From assembly GCF_900111115.1 (NCBI RefSeq), contig NZ_FOGD01000001.1:614910-678909 (forward strand): a stretch of 64,000 nucleotides of DNA. Direction: 5' to 3'. The notes under the pieces were generated by a model. It made no database searches. It was not told where the DNA came from and saw only the letters and a program-made list of their open reading frames with translations. Both the position numbers and the translations under genes were made by a program. The DNA comes from Giesbergeria anulus (GTDB lineage: Bacteria > Pseudomonadota > Gammaproteobacteria > Burkholderiales > Burkholderiaceae_C). Of this stretch, positions 50,120 through 60,615 are shown piece after piece. Numbering within the stretch: the first letter of the stretch is position 1; every line of letters starts with the position of its first letter.

Positions 50120-50146
50120 GCCAGCCCAGATCGGGCTGGCTTTTTT
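50120..50146 (+). terminator. Intrinsic terminator of the SDR gene
   Basis: GCCAGCCC (50120-50127) with GGGCTGGC (50133-50140), a 5-nt loop and six T (50141-50146). Confidence 0.9.
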
Positions 50147-50169
50147 GTGCCCCAAGCAAGCACATTAAA

Positions 50170-50183
50170 TTACTTTAAGGTAA
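50170..50183. promoter_or_regulatory. Near-palindromic operator candidate upstream of the VOC gene
   Basis: TTACTTTAAGGTAA is a 14-base palindrome with one mismatched pair, about 40 bases upstream of the start codon in an AT-rich promoter region. No regulator is recognised. Confidence 0.4.
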
Positions 50184-50222
50184 ACTCATTACGCTTAGTA
50201 AAACAACCACCCGGAGACTTTG

Positions 50223-50849
50223 ATGAACGCCCCCTTACAACCCGATCTGGCCAGCCTGCCGCCCGCAGCCCCTATCCAGCAACTGCACCACTACGCCTAC
50301 AAATCGCGGGATGCCGAAGAAACGCGCCATTTCTACGAAGACATCCTCGGGTTGCCGCTGTACCACATCATCCAGAGTGACTATGTGCCGTCCACGGGCG
50401 AATACTGCCCCTACACGCACTTCTTTTTCCGCTTGCAAGATGGCTCGTTCATCGCCTTTTTTGACATTGGCGACGATGTCAAACCCGAACCTTCGCCCAA
50501 CACGCCACTGTGGATCAACCACATTGCCTTCCGCGTCAACAGCGTGCAAGAGCTAGAAAACACCAAGGCCCGCCTAGAGGCACATGGCATTGAGGTGCTG
50601 GGCGTCACCGACCACCACATCTTCAAGAGCATCTACTTCTTTGATCCCAACGGCATCCGTTTGGAACTGGCCGCCCAAGTGGCCGATGCCGACCAGATGG
50701 AAAAAGATAGCCAAGTGGCCCACGAGCGCCTGAACGCTTGGACGGCACGCAAAGAACAATGGCGCAAAGAACGCGCCGAAGGCAAGGTAAACACCCTGCT
50801 CAAGCCTGAGACCAACGACCGCCCCGAATTCGTGCCCCAGCAGGCTTAA
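50223..50849 (+). CDS. VOC (glyoxalase/dioxygenase) superfamily protein
   Basis: A 208-aa protein with a vicinal-oxygen-chelate fold. The first half begins [23 protein letters not shown], with a candidate metal-ligand His; the second half contains [15 protein letters not shown] and [12 protein letters not shown], the matching His and Glu. The C-terminal ~40 residues are a charged helix ([17 protein letters not shown]) not usual in glyoxalase I. GGAG lies seven bases before the ATG. Members include extradiol dioxygenases, so the substrate is open. Its own promoter region holds a palindrome. Confidence 0.85.
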   Translation: MNAPLQPDLASLPPAAPIQQLHHYAYKSRDAEETRHFYEDILGLPLYHIIQSDYVPSTGEYCPYTHFFFRLQDGSFIAFFDIGDDVKPEPSPNTPLWINHIAFRVNSVQELENTKARLEAHGIEVLGVTDHHIFKSIYFFDPNGIRLELAAQVADADQMEKDSQVAHERLNAWTARKEQWRKERAEGKVNTLLKPETNDRPEFVPQQA

Positions 50850-50915
50850 AACCTCAGCGGCAAGTAAGCAAGGCAGGCCGGTAGAATTAGCTCCCATTCC
50901 GTCACCTGCCAACCC

Positions 50916-50940
50916 GACGGCATCCCCAGTGGATGCCGTT
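50916..50940 (+). other. Hairpin in the valS leader
   Basis: ACGGCATCC (50917-50925) pairs with GGATGCCGT (50931-50939), extended by a G-U pair, 5-nt loop. It lies 22-45 bases upstream of the chosen valS ATG; no T run follows. It overlaps a possible GTG at 50929, which argues against that start. Confidence 0.4.
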
Positions 50941-50961
50941 GTCATTTCTGAGATGCCCCCG

Positions 50962-53900
50962 ATGAGCGACACCCTCTCCCAACCCGGCCTTGCCAGTCTG
51001 TCCAAATCGTTTGAACCCGCCGCGCTGGAAGCCCAGTGGGGCCCTGAGTGGGAAACTCGCGGCTACGGTGCTGCCGGTGTACGCGGCACGGGCCAAGCAG
51101 ATGCCAGCCAGCCCGCCTTTGCCATCCAGTTGCCCCCGCCCAATGTGACCGGCACGCTGCACATGGGCCATGCGTTCAACCAGACCATCATGGACAGTTT
51201 GACACGCTACCACCGCATGAAGGGCCACAACACAGCTTGGATTCCGGGCACCGACCACGCCGGTATTGCCACACAAATCGTCGTGGAGCGCCAACTGCAA
51301 GAGCAGGGCATCAGCCGCCACGATATGGGCGCGACACCCTTTGAAGCGCGCAAGAACTTTGTCTCCAAAGTCTGGGAGTGGAAAGAAAAGAGCGGCAACA
51401 CCATCACCACGCAAATGCGCCGTATGGGCGATAGCGTGGACTGGAGCCGTGAATACTTCACGATGGACGACAAGCTGTCCAAGGTGGTCAGCGAGACTTT
51501 TGTGCGCCTGTACCAACAGGGCTTGATCTACCGGGGCAAGCGGCTGGTCAATTGGGACCCGAAGTTGCAATCGGCAGTGTCGGATCTCGAAGTAGAAAAC
51601 GAAGAAAAAGACGGCTCGCTCTGGTACATCGTTTACCCGCTCACCGATGGCTCTGGCAGCCTGACGGTAGCCACCACCCGCCCCGAAACCATGCTGGGCG
51701 ACGTGGCGGTGATGGTGCATCCCGACGATGAACGCTACAAAGACTTTATCGGTAAAACCGTGACGCTGCCGCTGGTGGGCCGCGAGATTCCAGTCATTGC
51801 CGACGACTATGTGGACAAAGACTTTGGTACCGGCGTGGTCAAGGTCACGCCCGCCCACGACGAAAACGACTACGCCGTGGGCCGCCGCCACCGCCTGAGT
51901 GCGCTGATTATTTTTGACTTGCAGGCGCGCACCCTGTCGGCGGATCGCATTGCAGACATCCATGCGCAAATCTGGAGCTATGGCCTGAGCGATGAGGAAG
52001 AAGAGCGTGCCGCCCCCGCTGCCCATGCCGCCTTCTTGCACGAATTGTCCCAACTGCCCACTGCCGAGGCCGTGGCCCGTTTGGTGCCCGTGGCCTACCA
52101 AGGGCTAGACCGCTATGTGGCACGCAAAAAGATCGTGGCTGATTTGCAAGAATCGGGGGCCTTGGTCGATTCCAAAAAGCACAAGCTGATGGCCCCGATT
52201 TGCACCCGCACCGGCGAGATGATCGAAAAGATGCTCACCGACCAGTGGTTTGTAGCCATGAACAAGGTGGGCGAAGGCGATGCCACCGGCCAAAGCATTG
52301 CGCAAAAAGCCATCGAAGCCGTCGATTCGGGTGCCGTGAAGTTTGTGCCCGAAAACTGGATCAACACCTACCACCAGTGGATGAACAACATCCAAGACTG
52401 GTGCATCTCGCGCCAACTGTGGTGGGGCCATCAGATTCCGGCGTGGTACGACGAAGAGGGCAACGTTTATGTCGCCCGCAACGAGGCCGAAGCACAAGCC
52501 CAAGCGCCGGGCAAAACACTGCGCCGCGACGAAGATGTGCTCGACACTTGGTATTCCTCCGCGCTGGTGCCGTTTAGCACCATGGGCTGGCCGGAACAGT
52601 CGGAAGCCGCCAACGACGACTTCAACCTCTACCTACCCAGCAGCGTACTCGTCACAGGTTATGACATCATTTTCTTCTGGGTGGCCCGGATGATTATGAT
52701 GACCACGCACTTTACCGGCAAAGTGCCGTTTAAGCACGTTTACATCCACGGCTTGGTGCGTGATGCCCAAGGCAAGAAGATGAGCAAGTCGGAAGGCAAT
52801 GTGCTCGACCCGGTCGATCTGATCGACGGCATTGCCTTGGAACCCCTGCTGGACAAGCGCACCACTGGCCTGCGCAAGCCCGAAACCGCGCCCCGCGTGC
52901 GCAAAGACACGCAAAAGGAATTCCCAGACGGCATTCCGGCCTACGGGGCCGATGCGTTGCGCTTTACTTTTGCCGCATTGGCTAGCTTGGGCCGCAGCAT
53001 CAACTTTGACAGCAAGCGCTGCGAAGGCTATCGCAACTTCTGCAACAAGCTCTGGAACGCCAGCCGCTTTGTGCTGATGAACTGCGAAGGCTACGATTGC
53101 GGCGTCACCTCCGAGGCGGTGCTTGAGCGCAGCGATGCCGACCGCTGGATTATTTCGCAACTGCAAAAAGTCGAGGCCGAAGTGGCCAAAGGCTTTGCCG
53201 AGTACCGCCTGGATAATGTCGCTAATACGGTTTACGACTTTGTCTGGAACGAGTTCTGCGACTGGTATCTGGAAATCGCCAAGGTGCAAATCCAGACTGG
53301 CAACGAAGCCCAACAGCGCGCCACGCGCCGCACGCTGATTCGCACATTGGAAGCGATTTTGCGTCTGGCCCACCCCATCATCCCGTTCATCACCGAAGCC
53401 CTGTGGCAAACCGTGGCCCCAGTGGCCGGATTGGCTGGTGCTTCGGTCAGCATTGCCCACTACCCCGAAGCACAAGCCGACAAAATCGACGCTGCCGCCG
53501 TGGCCCAAATGGCGCGCCTGAAGGCGCTGGTCGATACCTGCCGCACTCTGCGCGGCGAGATGAATGTCTCGCCCGCCAGCCGCCTACCCTTACTGGTGGT
53601 GGGAGATGCCAGCTTTGTGCGTGAGGTGGCCCCCGTGTTGCAAGCGCTGGCTAAGCTCAGTGAAGTCAAGGTGTTTGACGATGAAGCCGCTTGGCAGGCT
53701 GCTGCCCAAACTGCCCCAGTGGCAGTGGTCGGTGAAGCACGCTTGGCGCTGTTTGTTGAGATTGATGTCGCGGCTGAAAAAGCCCGCTTGGGCAAAGAAG
53801 CCGCCCGCCTGCAAGGCGAGATTGCCAAGGCCCAAGGCAAACTCGGCAACGAAGCGTTTGTGGCCAAAGCCCCACCGGCAGTGCTCGCCCAAGAGCAAAA

Positions 53901-53964
53901 ACGTGTTGCCGATTTCACGGCCACGCTGGCCCGCATTCAGGAGCAACTAGCCCGCTTGGGTTAA
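50962..53964 (+). CDS. valS: Valyl-tRNA synthetase
   Basis: Class I synthetase that charges tRNA-Val, 1000 aa from the ATG at 50962 (50953 and a GTG at 50929 are alternatives). The HIGH equivalent is TGTLHMGH near residue 65 and the KMSKS motif is [10 protein letters not shown] near 612. Zinc/editing and anticodon domains and the C-terminal coiled coil (residues about 930-1000) are present. The CP1 editing region after [12 protein letters not shown] carries an unusual ~65-residue segment (51898-52090), where related enzymes have a short LTLD-INDNAP stretch. Six bases separate it from galU. Confidence 0.97.
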   Translation: MSDTLSQPGLASLSKSFEPAALEAQWGPEWETRGYGAAGVRGTGQADASQPAFAIQLPPPNVTGTLHMGHAFNQTIMDSLTRYHRMKGHNTAWIPGTDHAGIATQIVVERQLQEQGISRHDMGATPFEARKNFVSKVWEWKEKSGNTITTQMRRMGDSVDWSREYFTMDDKLSKVVSETFVRLYQQGLIYRGKRLVNWDPKLQSAVSDLEVENEEKDGSLWYIVYPLTDGSGSLTVATTRPETMLGDVAVMVHPDDERYKDFIGKTVTLPLVGREIPVIADDYVDKDFGTGVVKVTPAHDENDYAVGRRHRLSALIIFDLQARTLSADRIADIHAQIWSYGLSDEEEERAAPAAHAAFLHELSQLPTAEAVARLVPVAYQGLDRYVARKKIVADLQESGALVDSKKHKLMAPICTRTGEMIEKMLTDQWFVAMNKVGEGDATGQSIAQKAIEAVDSGAVKFVPENWINTYHQWMNNIQDWCISRQLWWGHQIPAWYDEEGNVYVARNEAEAQAQAPGKTLRRDEDVLDTWYSSALVPFSTMGWPEQSEAANDDFNLYLPSSVLVTGYDIIFFWVARMIMMTTHFTGKVPFKHVYIHGLVRDAQGKKMSKSEGNVLDPVDLIDGIALEPLLDKRTTGLRKPETAPRVRKDTQKEFPDGIPAYGADALRFTFAALASLGRSINFDSKRCEGYRNFCNKLWNASRFVLMNCEGYDCGVTSEAVLERSDADRWIISQLQKVEAEVAKGFAEYRLDNVANTVYDFVWNEFCDWYLEIAKVQIQTGNEAQQRATRRTLIRTLEAILRLAHPIIPFITEALWQTVAPVAGLAGASVSIAHYPEAQADKIDAAAVAQMARLKALVDTCRTLRGEMNVSPASRLPLLVVGDASFVREVAPVLQALAKLSEVKVFDDEAAWQAAAQTAPVAVVGEARLALFVEIDVAAEKARLGKEAARLQGEIAKAQGKLGNEAFVAKAPPAVLAQEQKRVADFTATLARIQEQLARLG

Positions 53965-53970
53965 AAAACG

Positions 53971-54870
53971 ATGAGCCTGCACCTTCCGGCCCCGATCCGC
54001 AAAGCTGTGTTCCCGGTGGCCGGGTTGGGCACGCGGTTTTTGCCTGCCACCAAAGCCTCACCCAAGGAGATGCTGCCGGTGGTAGACAAACCGCTGATCC
54101 AGTATGCGGTAGAAGAAGCCTACGCCGCTGGCGTGCGGCACATGATCTTCGTCACTGGGCGCGGTAAGCGTGCGATTGAAGACCATTTTGATACCGCCTA
54201 CGAGTTAGAAAACGAACTGGAACAGGCGGACAAACAGGAACTGCTGGCACTGGTGCGCTCCATCCAGCCCCCAGATATGGACTGCGCCTTTGTGCGCCAG
54301 CCCCGTGCCTTGGGGCTAGGCCACGCCGTGCTTTGTGCCGAGCCGCTGGTGGGGCAAGAACCCTTTGCAGTGCTGCTGGCCGACGATTTGATGGTCGGCC
54401 CCGCCGATGGCTTGCCAGTGTTGGCTCAAATGGTGCGCAGCTTTGCCGAGCAAGGCCGCTCCTTGCTGGCGGTGCAAGAAGTGCCGTTGGAGCAGGTGAA
54501 CCGCTATGGGATCGTGGCCGGGCAGCCTGCGGGTGGCCCGTCGCCGCTGCTGCGCATTGAGCGCATCGTCGAAAAGCCCAGTCCGGAAACCGCCCCCTCA
54601 CGCATGGGTGTGGCCGGACGCTATATCCTGACGCCCGCCATCTTTGGCCATATCCGCCAGCAAACGCAAGGGGCCGGGGGTGAAATCCAACTCACCGATG
54701 CTATTGCCCGCCTGATGGCGCACGAGGCCGTCTATGCCTACCAGTACACCGGCAAGCGCTACGACTGCGGCAGCAAGGAGGGCTTTTTGCAAGCCACGGT
54801 AGAACTGGCCTTGCAGCACCCACAGGTGGGAGAGGCATTCCGGGCCTACCTGAAGGGCTTGGCGCTGTAA
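53971..54870 (+). CDS. galU: UTP-glucose-1-phosphate uridylyltransferase
   Basis: Makes UDP-glucose for envelope polysaccharides. The protein is 299 aa, with the nucleotide-binding signature [19 protein letters not shown] near residue 17, [12 protein letters not shown] next, and later [16 protein letters not shown]. It follows valS by six bases, and a hairpin with a T run ends the gene. Confidence 0.97.
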   Translation: MSLHLPAPIRKAVFPVAGLGTRFLPATKASPKEMLPVVDKPLIQYAVEEAYAAGVRHMIFVTGRGKRAIEDHFDTAYELENELEQADKQELLALVRSIQPPDMDCAFVRQPRALGLGHAVLCAEPLVGQEPFAVLLADDLMVGPADGLPVLAQMVRSFAEQGRSLLAVQEVPLEQVNRYGIVAGQPAGGPSPLLRIERIVEKPSPETAPSRMGVAGRYILTPAIFGHIRQQTQGAGGEIQLTDAIARLMAHEAVYAYQYTGKRYDCGSKEGFLQATVELALQHPQVGEAFRAYLKGLAL

Positions 54871-54884
54871 TTTACTGCTCCCCC

Positions 54885-54928
54885 AAAGCGGGTGGTGGTG
54901 GTGTCATGCCACAATCGCCCGCTTTTTT
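54885..54928 (+). terminator. Intrinsic terminator of galU
   Basis: Stem AAAGCGGG (54885-54892) with CCCGC plus the first T residues (54918-54925), a long loop carrying a small GTGG/CCAC hairpin, then T to 54928. The next ATG is 12 bases on. Confidence 0.7.
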
Positions 54929-54940
54929 GCTCTGCTGCGC

Positions 54941-56224
54941 ATGACTTCTTTTCTTCCCGGTACGCTGGGCATCGACTTTGGCACTTCCAACTCTGCGGTG
55001 GCTTGGGCCGACGGCCAAGGCAACGCCCGACTGCTCCCCTTAGAGGGCCAAGCCACTACCCTGCCCACCGCCCTATTTTTCAACAGCGAAACCCACAGCA
55101 CGCATTTTGGCCGCGACGCTATGACGCACTATCTGGCGCACACCGAGGGGCGCTTGATGCGCTCGCTCAAAAGCCTGCTGGGTAGCCCACTGCTACAGGA
55201 AAAAACCGCCATCCATAACGAAATGGTGAGTTTTCAGGACATCATCGAGCGCTTTTTGCTCGAACTGGTGCAGCGCGCACGTCTGCAACTGGGTGGCCTG
55301 CCAGCGCGGCTGGTGTTGGGGCGTCCGGTGCATTTTGTCGATGACAACCCCGAACGCGACCAGCTAGCGCAAGCCTCGCTGTTGCAAGCGGCGGCCCGCT
55401 GTGGTTTTGCCGAAGTGGGCTTTCAATTAGAGCCGATTGCTGCCGCGCTAGACTATGAACGCCGCCTGACGCAAGAAAGCACCGTGCTGGTGGTCGATAT
55501 TGGCGGCGGCACCTCCGACTTTACCGTGGTGCGCTTGGGGCCGCAGCGTATCGCCCAAACCGATCGCAGCGCCGACATTCTGGCTACCACCGGCGTACAC
55601 ATCGGCGGCACCGACTACGACCACAAACTGCACCTCGAACAGGTCATGCCGCTGTTGGGCTACCGCCATACCGGCCCTAAGGGCCGCGAAGTGCCCAGCC
55701 GGGTTTTCTTTGATTTGGCGACTTGGCACATGATCCATTGGCTGTCGTCGCCCAAAGCGGTACGCGAGGCCCAAGCCCTGCGCGAAGACTACCGCGATGA
55801 GCGCCTGCACCAGCGCCTGATGGTGGTACTGCGCGAGCAACTGGGGCACCGCCTGATGAACGCGATGGAACAGGCCAAGATTGCCTGCTCTGTCACTGAA
55901 CAGCCGCAAGCGCTGGATTTGTCCGAGGTAGAAGCCGAACTCATCGCTACGCTGGCCCCAGAGCAGGTGGCAAGCCACCTGTCCACCCTGCTAGAGCGTG
56001 TGGTGCAATGTGCGCAAGAATGCGTGCGCCAAGCCGGGCTACAGCCTGCCCAATTGGGCGCGATCTACCTCACGGGCGGCTCCTCGGCCTTGCGCGCCTT
56101 CCAGCAGGTGCTGGCACAAGGGTTTCCGGGAGTGCCTTTGGTCGAGGGTGATCTGTTTGGTGGTGTGGCCTCTGGGCTGGCTTACGGGCCATTAGAACGT
56201 GCTGTCACAGAGGCATCCGCATAA
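54941..56224 (+). CDS. yegD: Hsp70-family chaperone, YegD-like
   Basis: A 427-aa protein consisting of the actin-like ATPase half of Hsp70 with no full substrate-binding domain, like E. coli YegD. The phosphate-binding loop LGIDFGTSNSAVA opens it; VVDIGGGTSDFTVV (about 185) and YLTGGSSALRAF (about 370) are the other ATPase loops. Its client is unknown. It lies 12 bases after the galU terminator and ends 12 bases before the esterase. Confidence 0.9.
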   Translation: MTSFLPGTLGIDFGTSNSAVAWADGQGNARLLPLEGQATTLPTALFFNSETHSTHFGRDAMTHYLAHTEGRLMRSLKSLLGSPLLQEKTAIHNEMVSFQDIIERFLLELVQRARLQLGGLPARLVLGRPVHFVDDNPERDQLAQASLLQAAARCGFAEVGFQLEPIAAALDYERRLTQESTVLVVDIGGGTSDFTVVRLGPQRIAQTDRSADILATTGVHIGGTDYDHKLHLEQVMPLLGYRHTGPKGREVPSRVFFDLATWHMIHWLSSPKAVREAQALREDYRDERLHQRLMVVLREQLGHRLMNAMEQAKIACSVTEQPQALDLSEVEAELIATLAPEQVASHLSTLLERVVQCAQECVRQAGLQPAQLGAIYLTGGSSALRAFQQVLAQGFPGVPLVEGDLFGGVASGLAYGPLERAVTEASA

Positions 56225-56236
56225 TGGTGGCTTCGA

Positions 56237-57229
56237 TTGCCCTTGTGCCCCACTGTGACTGCCCATCCTGAACTGCATCTCCACCACACCCGCCTGACTG
56301 CGCCCATGCGCAGCGTTTTGCAGCGTATGCACCGCGCAGGCGGTGCCCCCTTGCACACCCTGACGCCCCTAGAGGCCCGCGCAGCCTACGAGGTCGGTGC
56401 CGGGGTGTTGGAAGTGCCCAAGGCCGCGCTGGCGCGGGTAGAAGACTTCACCATCCCGGCCCGCGATGGTTATGCCCTGCCCGCCCGCCTGTATGCCCCC
56501 AACGCAGCGGGCCCAGCCCCCGGCTTGCTGCTGTATTTGCATGGTGGCGGCTTTACCATTGGTAGCCTTGCCACCCACGACACCCTGTGCCGCGAGTTAG
56601 CACGGCTGGCCGATTGCATGGTGGTGGCGCTGGACTACCGCTTGGCACCCGAATACCGCTTTCCTACCGCCTGCCATGATGCTTGGGATGCCCTGCAATG
56701 GCTGGCACTGCACGCCACCACGCTGGGTGCTGATGCCTCCCGATTGGCAGTGGGCGGCGACAGCGCGGGCGGCACGCTGGCTGCCGTCAATGCTATTTTG
56801 GCGCGCGATGCTGGTTTGCCGCTGGCACTGCAATTGCTGTTTTACCCCGGCTGCGCCGCGCACCAAGATACCCCCTCGCACGCCACCTATGCGCGTGGGC
56901 TGGTGCTGGAGGAACCTGCCATCAGTTGGTTCTTTGGCAACTATGTGCAAACTCGGCAAGAGCGCGAAGACTGGCGCTTTGCGCCGCTGCTGGCCCCAGA
57001 TATCGAAGGCGTGGCCCCTGCTTGGATGGGGCTGGCCGAATGCGACCCGCTGGTGGATGAGGGCGTGGATTATGCCGACAAATTACGGCTGGCCGGGGTG
57101 CAGGTGGATTTAGAAATCTACAGGGGCGTGACCCATGAATTTATCAAAATGGGCCGTGCTATCCCGGAGGCGCGTACCGCCCACGCCGATGCCGCCCGCG
57201 CCCTGCGCCAAGCCTTTACCCCGGAATAA
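56237..57229 (+). CDS. Alpha/beta hydrolase (hormone-sensitive-lipase-like esterase)
   Basis: A 330-aa carboxylesterase of family IV. The oxyanion loop is LYLHGGGFTIGS near residue 100, the nucleophile GDSAGGTLAA near 175, and the acid and histidine LVDEG and VTHEF near 275 and 300. The start is uncertain: TTG at 56237 (weak GGTGG upstream) or GTG at 56255. It is two bases from the following thioesterase gene, so the two are probably co-transcribed. Confidence 0.88.
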   Translation: MPLCPTVTAHPELHLHHTRLTAPMRSVLQRMHRAGGAPLHTLTPLEARAAYEVGAGVLEVPKAALARVEDFTIPARDGYALPARLYAPNAAGPAPGLLLYLHGGGFTIGSLATHDTLCRELARLADCMVVALDYRLAPEYRFPTACHDAWDALQWLALHATTLGADASRLAVGGDSAGGTLAAVNAILARDAGLPLALQLLFYPGCAAHQDTPSHATYARGLVLEEPAISWFFGNYVQTRQEREDWRFAPLLAPDIEGVAPAWMGLAECDPLVDEGVDYADKLRLAGVQVDLEIYRGVTHEFIKMGRAIPEARTAHADAARALRQAFTPE

Positions 57230-57231
57230 AA

Positions 57232-58134
57232 ATGATGCAACGTACTGATTTTCGCTGTCTACACCGTATGCGCGTGCGCTGGATTGAAGTCGATAGCCAA
57301 AAAATCGTCTCTAGCCCACACTACCTGATGTATGTTCAGAGTGCCATCTTAGATTACTGGCGTGCTTTGGCCCTGCCCTATGAATCGGGTGTAGCCTTGC
57401 TGGGGGGCGAGCTGGTGATGAGAAAATGCACCCTCGAATACCACGCCTCAGCCCGGCTAGACGATGTGCTCGAAGTGGGCCTGCGCTGTGTGCGGGTGGG
57501 CAACTCTTCGGTGCAACTGGAGGCCGGTATTTTCCGGGGCGAGCAGTTGCTGGTGTCGGCAGAAATCATCGCCGTGTTTATCGATTTAGCCGCGCACAGT
57601 AGCCGCCCGGTGCCCGTCGGCCTGCGCACGTTATTAGAGAGCTTTGAGGCCGGCCACAGCATGGCCGAAGTGCGCACCGGCGATTGGCAGCAACTGGGTG
57701 ACGACGCACTGGCCCTGCGCACTGCCGTTTTTGTCCAAGAGCAAGGCATTGCGCCAGAACTCGAACTCGATAGCCAAGACCTGCACTGCGTCCACGCCGT
57801 GGTCTACAACCGCCTAGGCCAAGCCATTGCCACCGGGCGGCTGTTGCCCGCCCAAGGCGGCATAGGTCGCATAGGCCGCATGGCCGTACACCAAGCGCTG
57901 CGCGGTGCCCATTGGGGCCAAGAACTGCTCCAGACCCTGCTAGAGGCGGCACGCAGCCGGGGCGATGTTTGTGTCGAACTGCATGCCCAATGCACTGCGG
58001 TGCCGTTCTACCTCCGCGCTGGTTTTATCCCCCATGGCGAGCCATACGAAGAAGCGGGCATCACCCACATCACTATGGAGCGCCCACTGCGCGGCACAGC
58101 CTTGAGCGCTGATGACCTGACCGCCATCGTTTGA
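57232..58134 (+). CDS. Fusion of a hotdog thioesterase and a GNAT acetyltransferase
   Basis: A 300-aa protein of two domains. Residues about 1-135 are a YbgC/FadM-like 4HBT hotdog with the catalytic-position Asp21 in VRWIEVDSQKIVSSPHY and a typical acyl-CoA thioesterase layout. Residues about 150-285 are a GNAT fold with RMAVHQALRGAHWGQELL (acetyl-CoA loop) and FYLRAGFIPHGEPYEEAG at the end. A thioesterase joined to an N-acyltransferase-like domain suggests use of the same acyl group in sequence. The two ATGs at 57232 and 57235 both fit. Its end is near the clpA terminator, which is on the other strand. Confidence 0.88.
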   Translation: MMQRTDFRCLHRMRVRWIEVDSQKIVSSPHYLMYVQSAILDYWRALALPYESGVALLGGELVMRKCTLEYHASARLDDVLEVGLRCVRVGNSSVQLEAGIFRGEQLLVSAEIIAVFIDLAAHSSRPVPVGLRTLLESFEAGHSMAEVRTGDWQQLGDDALALRTAVFVQEQGIAPELELDSQDLHCVHAVVYNRLGQAIATGRLLPAQGGIGRIGRMAVHQALRGAHWGQELLQTLLEAARSRGDVCVELHAQCTAVPFYLRAGFIPHGEPYEEAGITHITMERPLRGTALSADDLTAIV

Positions 58135-58140
58135 GCATCC

Positions 58141-58180
58141 AAAAAAACAAAGGCCAGCCGCCCCACCGGGCGCTGGCCTT
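58141..58180 (-). terminator. Intrinsic terminator of clpA (minus strand)
   Basis: AAGGCCAGC/GCCC region (58150-58163) pairs with GGGCGCTGGCCTT (58168-58180), with one bulged C. On the minus strand the hairpin is followed by TTTGTTTTTTT. It lies between the ends of the convergent thioesterase and clpA genes; on the plus strand no T run follows. Confidence 0.8.
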
Positions 58181-58206
58181 GTGCCAACAGCTTGTGCTGC
58201 TAGGGT

Positions 58207-60561
58207 TTAACGGGCAGCCGCTTCTTCTGGTTCCGCCGGTTCGGCCTTGGCGGCGCGCTCCTTCTTCGTCAGGGGCTGGATGTCGAGTTTCACTTCCGAA
58301 GTCTCGACGCCCTTGTCGTCCTTCTTCAGCTCCACATCGACCGTCAGGCGGCCACCATCGACTAGGCGGCCAAACAGCAGCTCATCGGCCAAAGCACGGC
58401 GGATAGTGTCTTGGATCAGGCGTTGCATGGGGCGTGCGCCCATCAGCGGATCAAAGCCCTTCTTAGCTAAGTGCTTGCGCAGCGCATCGGTAAAGGTGAC
58501 TTCCACCTTTTTCTCGGCCAGTTGGGTTTCGAGCTGCAACAAGAACTTATCGACCACGCGCAAAATGACCTGCTCATCGAGCGCCTTGAAACCGACGATA
58601 GCATCAAGCCGGTTGCGAAACTCCGGCGTGAACAGGCGCTTGATGTCGGCCATCTCGTCACCAGCCTCACGCTGGGTGGTAAAGCCGATGGTGGCTTTGT
58701 TCATGGTTTCGGCCCCCGCATTGGTCGTCATGACGATGATGACATTGCGGAAGTCGGCCTTGCGCCCATTGTTGTCGGTCAGGGTGCCGTGGTCCATCAC
58801 CTGCAATAGCACGTTGAAGATGTCGGGGTGTGCCTTTTCGATTTCATCAAGCAGCAGCACAGAGTGCGGCTTTTTGGTGATGGCTTCGGTCAGCAAGCCA
58901 CCTTGGTCAAAACCGACATAGCCGGGGGGCGCGCCAATCAGGCGGCTAACGGCGTGGCGCTCCATGTATTCAGACATATCAAAGCGGATCAGCTCAATGC
59001 CCAAAATGTAGGCCAATTGCCGTGCCGCTTCGGTTTTACCCACACCCGTGGGGCCACTGAACAAGAAAGCACCAATCGGCTTGTCGGGCTTACCCAAACC
59101 CGAACGCGCCATTTTGACGCTAGAGGCCAGCACTTCCAGCGCCTTGTCTTGGCCGAAAACCACGCTTTTCAGGTCGCGCTCTAGCACTTGCAGTTTGCCC
59201 CGGTCGTCATTGGAGACATTGGCCGGGGGAATGCGCGCAATTTTGGCAACGATCTCTTCGATCTCGGTTTTGCCAATGGTTTTCTTGCGCTTGCTGGCTA
59301 CCAAAATACGCTGGGCGGCACCAGCCTCGTCAATCACATCAATCGCCTTGTCGGGCAAGTGGCGGTCATTGATGTATTTGGCGCTGAGTTCAGCCGCTGC
59401 TTGCAGGGCTGCCGCTGCGTATTTGACGCTGTGGTGCTCTTCAAAGCGCGATTTCAGGCCCTTGAGGATGTCGATGGTTTCGGCCACGCTGGGCTCGACC
59501 ACATCCACCTTTTGGAAGCGCCGAGACAACGCTGCATCTTTTTCAAAAATGCCCCGGTATTCGGTAAAGGTGGTGGCCCCAATGCACTTGAGTACGCCTG
59601 AACTGAGTGCCGGCTTGAGCAGGTTGGAAGCATCCATTGTGCCGCCGGAGGCCGCACCAGCGCCAATCAGGGTGTGGATTTCGTCAATGAACAGCACGGC
59701 GTGCGGCTTGTCTTTGAGGGCTTTGAGCACCGCCTTGAGACGCTGCTCAAAATCGCCCCGGTACTTGGTACCGGCCAGCAGCGCGCCCATGTCCAGCGAG
59801 TAAACCGTGGCCTCGGCCAAGATTTCGGGCACATCTTTTTGCGTGATGCGCCAAGCCAAGCCCTCGGCGATGGCAGTTTTGCCCACACCCGCCTCACCCA
59901 CCAGCAGCGGGTTGTTTTTGCGGCGGCGGCACAAAATTTGAATGGTGCGCTCGACCTCAAAATGGCGACCAATCAGCGGGTCGATTTTGCCGTCTTTGGC
60001 CAACTGGTTGAGGTTTTGCGTGTACAGCTCCAGCGGCGAGGCTTTTTCGCTCTTTTCGCTGTGTACAGCCTCTTCGCCTTCGGGGCCAGCGCCTTCGGGG
60101 CCTTTGGCCGGTTCAGGTGGCTCGCTCTTTTTGATACCGTGGGCAATAAAGTTGACCACATCCAACCGGGTGACGCCCTGCTGGTGCAGGTAGTACACAG
60201 CGTGCGAGTCTTTCTCGCCAAAAATAGCCACCAGCACGTTGGCACCGTTGACCTCTTTTTTACCACTGCCCGTAGACTGTACGTGCATGATGGCGCGCTG
60301 GATGACGCGCTGAAAGCCCAGCGTGGGCTGGGTATCGACTTCATCGATACCGGCCACTTGGGGGGTGTTGTCTTTAATAAAGTGGGCCAGCGCGGTGCGC
60401 AGATCGTCCATATTGGCCGAACAGGCACGCAACACCTCGGCGGCGCTGGGGTTATCGAGCAGTGCGAGCAACAGGTGCTCCACGGTAATAAATTCGTGGC
60501 GTTGCTGGCGGGCCTCAACAAAGGCCATGTGCAAGCTGACTTCCAGTTCTTGGGCAATCAT
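58207..60561 (-). CDS. clpA: ATP-dependent Clp protease ATP-binding subunit ClpA
   Basis: AAA+ unfoldase that feeds ClpP. The 784-aa protein has the ClpA N-domain (about 1-145, [20 protein letters not shown]), a charged linker, and two AAA modules with GEAGVGKTA (first Walker A) and [12 protein letters not shown] (second). The [15 protein letters not shown] segment is typical. It lies 54 bases after clpS and ends at a terminator. The final Lys/Glu/Ala-rich tail is slightly unusual but short. Confidence 0.97.
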   Translation of the reverse strand: MIAQELEVSLHMAFVEARQQRHEFITVEHLLLALLDNPSAAEVLRACSANMDDLRTALAHFIKDNTPQVAGIDEVDTQPTLGFQRVIQRAIMHVQSTGSGKKEVNGANVLVAIFGEKDSHAVYYLHQQGVTRLDVVNFIAHGIKKSEPPEPAKGPEGAGPEGEEAVHSEKSEKASPLELYTQNLNQLAKDGKIDPLIGRHFEVERTIQILCRRRKNNPLLVGEAGVGKTAIAEGLAWRITQKDVPEILAEATVYSLDMGALLAGTKYRGDFEQRLKAVLKALKDKPHAVLFIDEIHTLIGAGAASGGTMDASNLLKPALSSGVLKCIGATTFTEYRGIFEKDAALSRRFQKVDVVEPSVAETIDILKGLKSRFEEHHSVKYAAAALQAAAELSAKYINDRHLPDKAIDVIDEAGAAQRILVASKRKKTIGKTEIEEIVAKIARIPPANVSNDDRGKLQVLERDLKSVVFGQDKALEVLASSVKMARSGLGKPDKPIGAFLFSGPTGVGKTEAARQLAYILGIELIRFDMSEYMERHAVSRLIGAPPGYVGFDQGGLLTEAITKKPHSVLLLDEIEKAHPDIFNVLLQVMDHGTLTDNNGRKADFRNVIIVMTTNAGAETMNKATIGFTTQREAGDEMADIKRLFTPEFRNRLDAIVGFKALDEQVILRVVDKFLLQLETQLAEKKVEVTFTDALRKHLAKKGFDPLMGARPMQRLIQDTIRRALADELLFGRLVDGGRLTVDVELKKDDKGVETSEVKLDIQPLTKKERAAKAEPAEPEEAAAR

Positions 60562-60615
60562 GTGAACTCCTTTGTGCTTGCGGGAAAGTGGACTGTATTT
60601 GGGGACGGTAGCGGT

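Noticed and set aside
50902-52101. 399-residue frame antisense to valS
   Set aside because: valS motifs define the coding strand.
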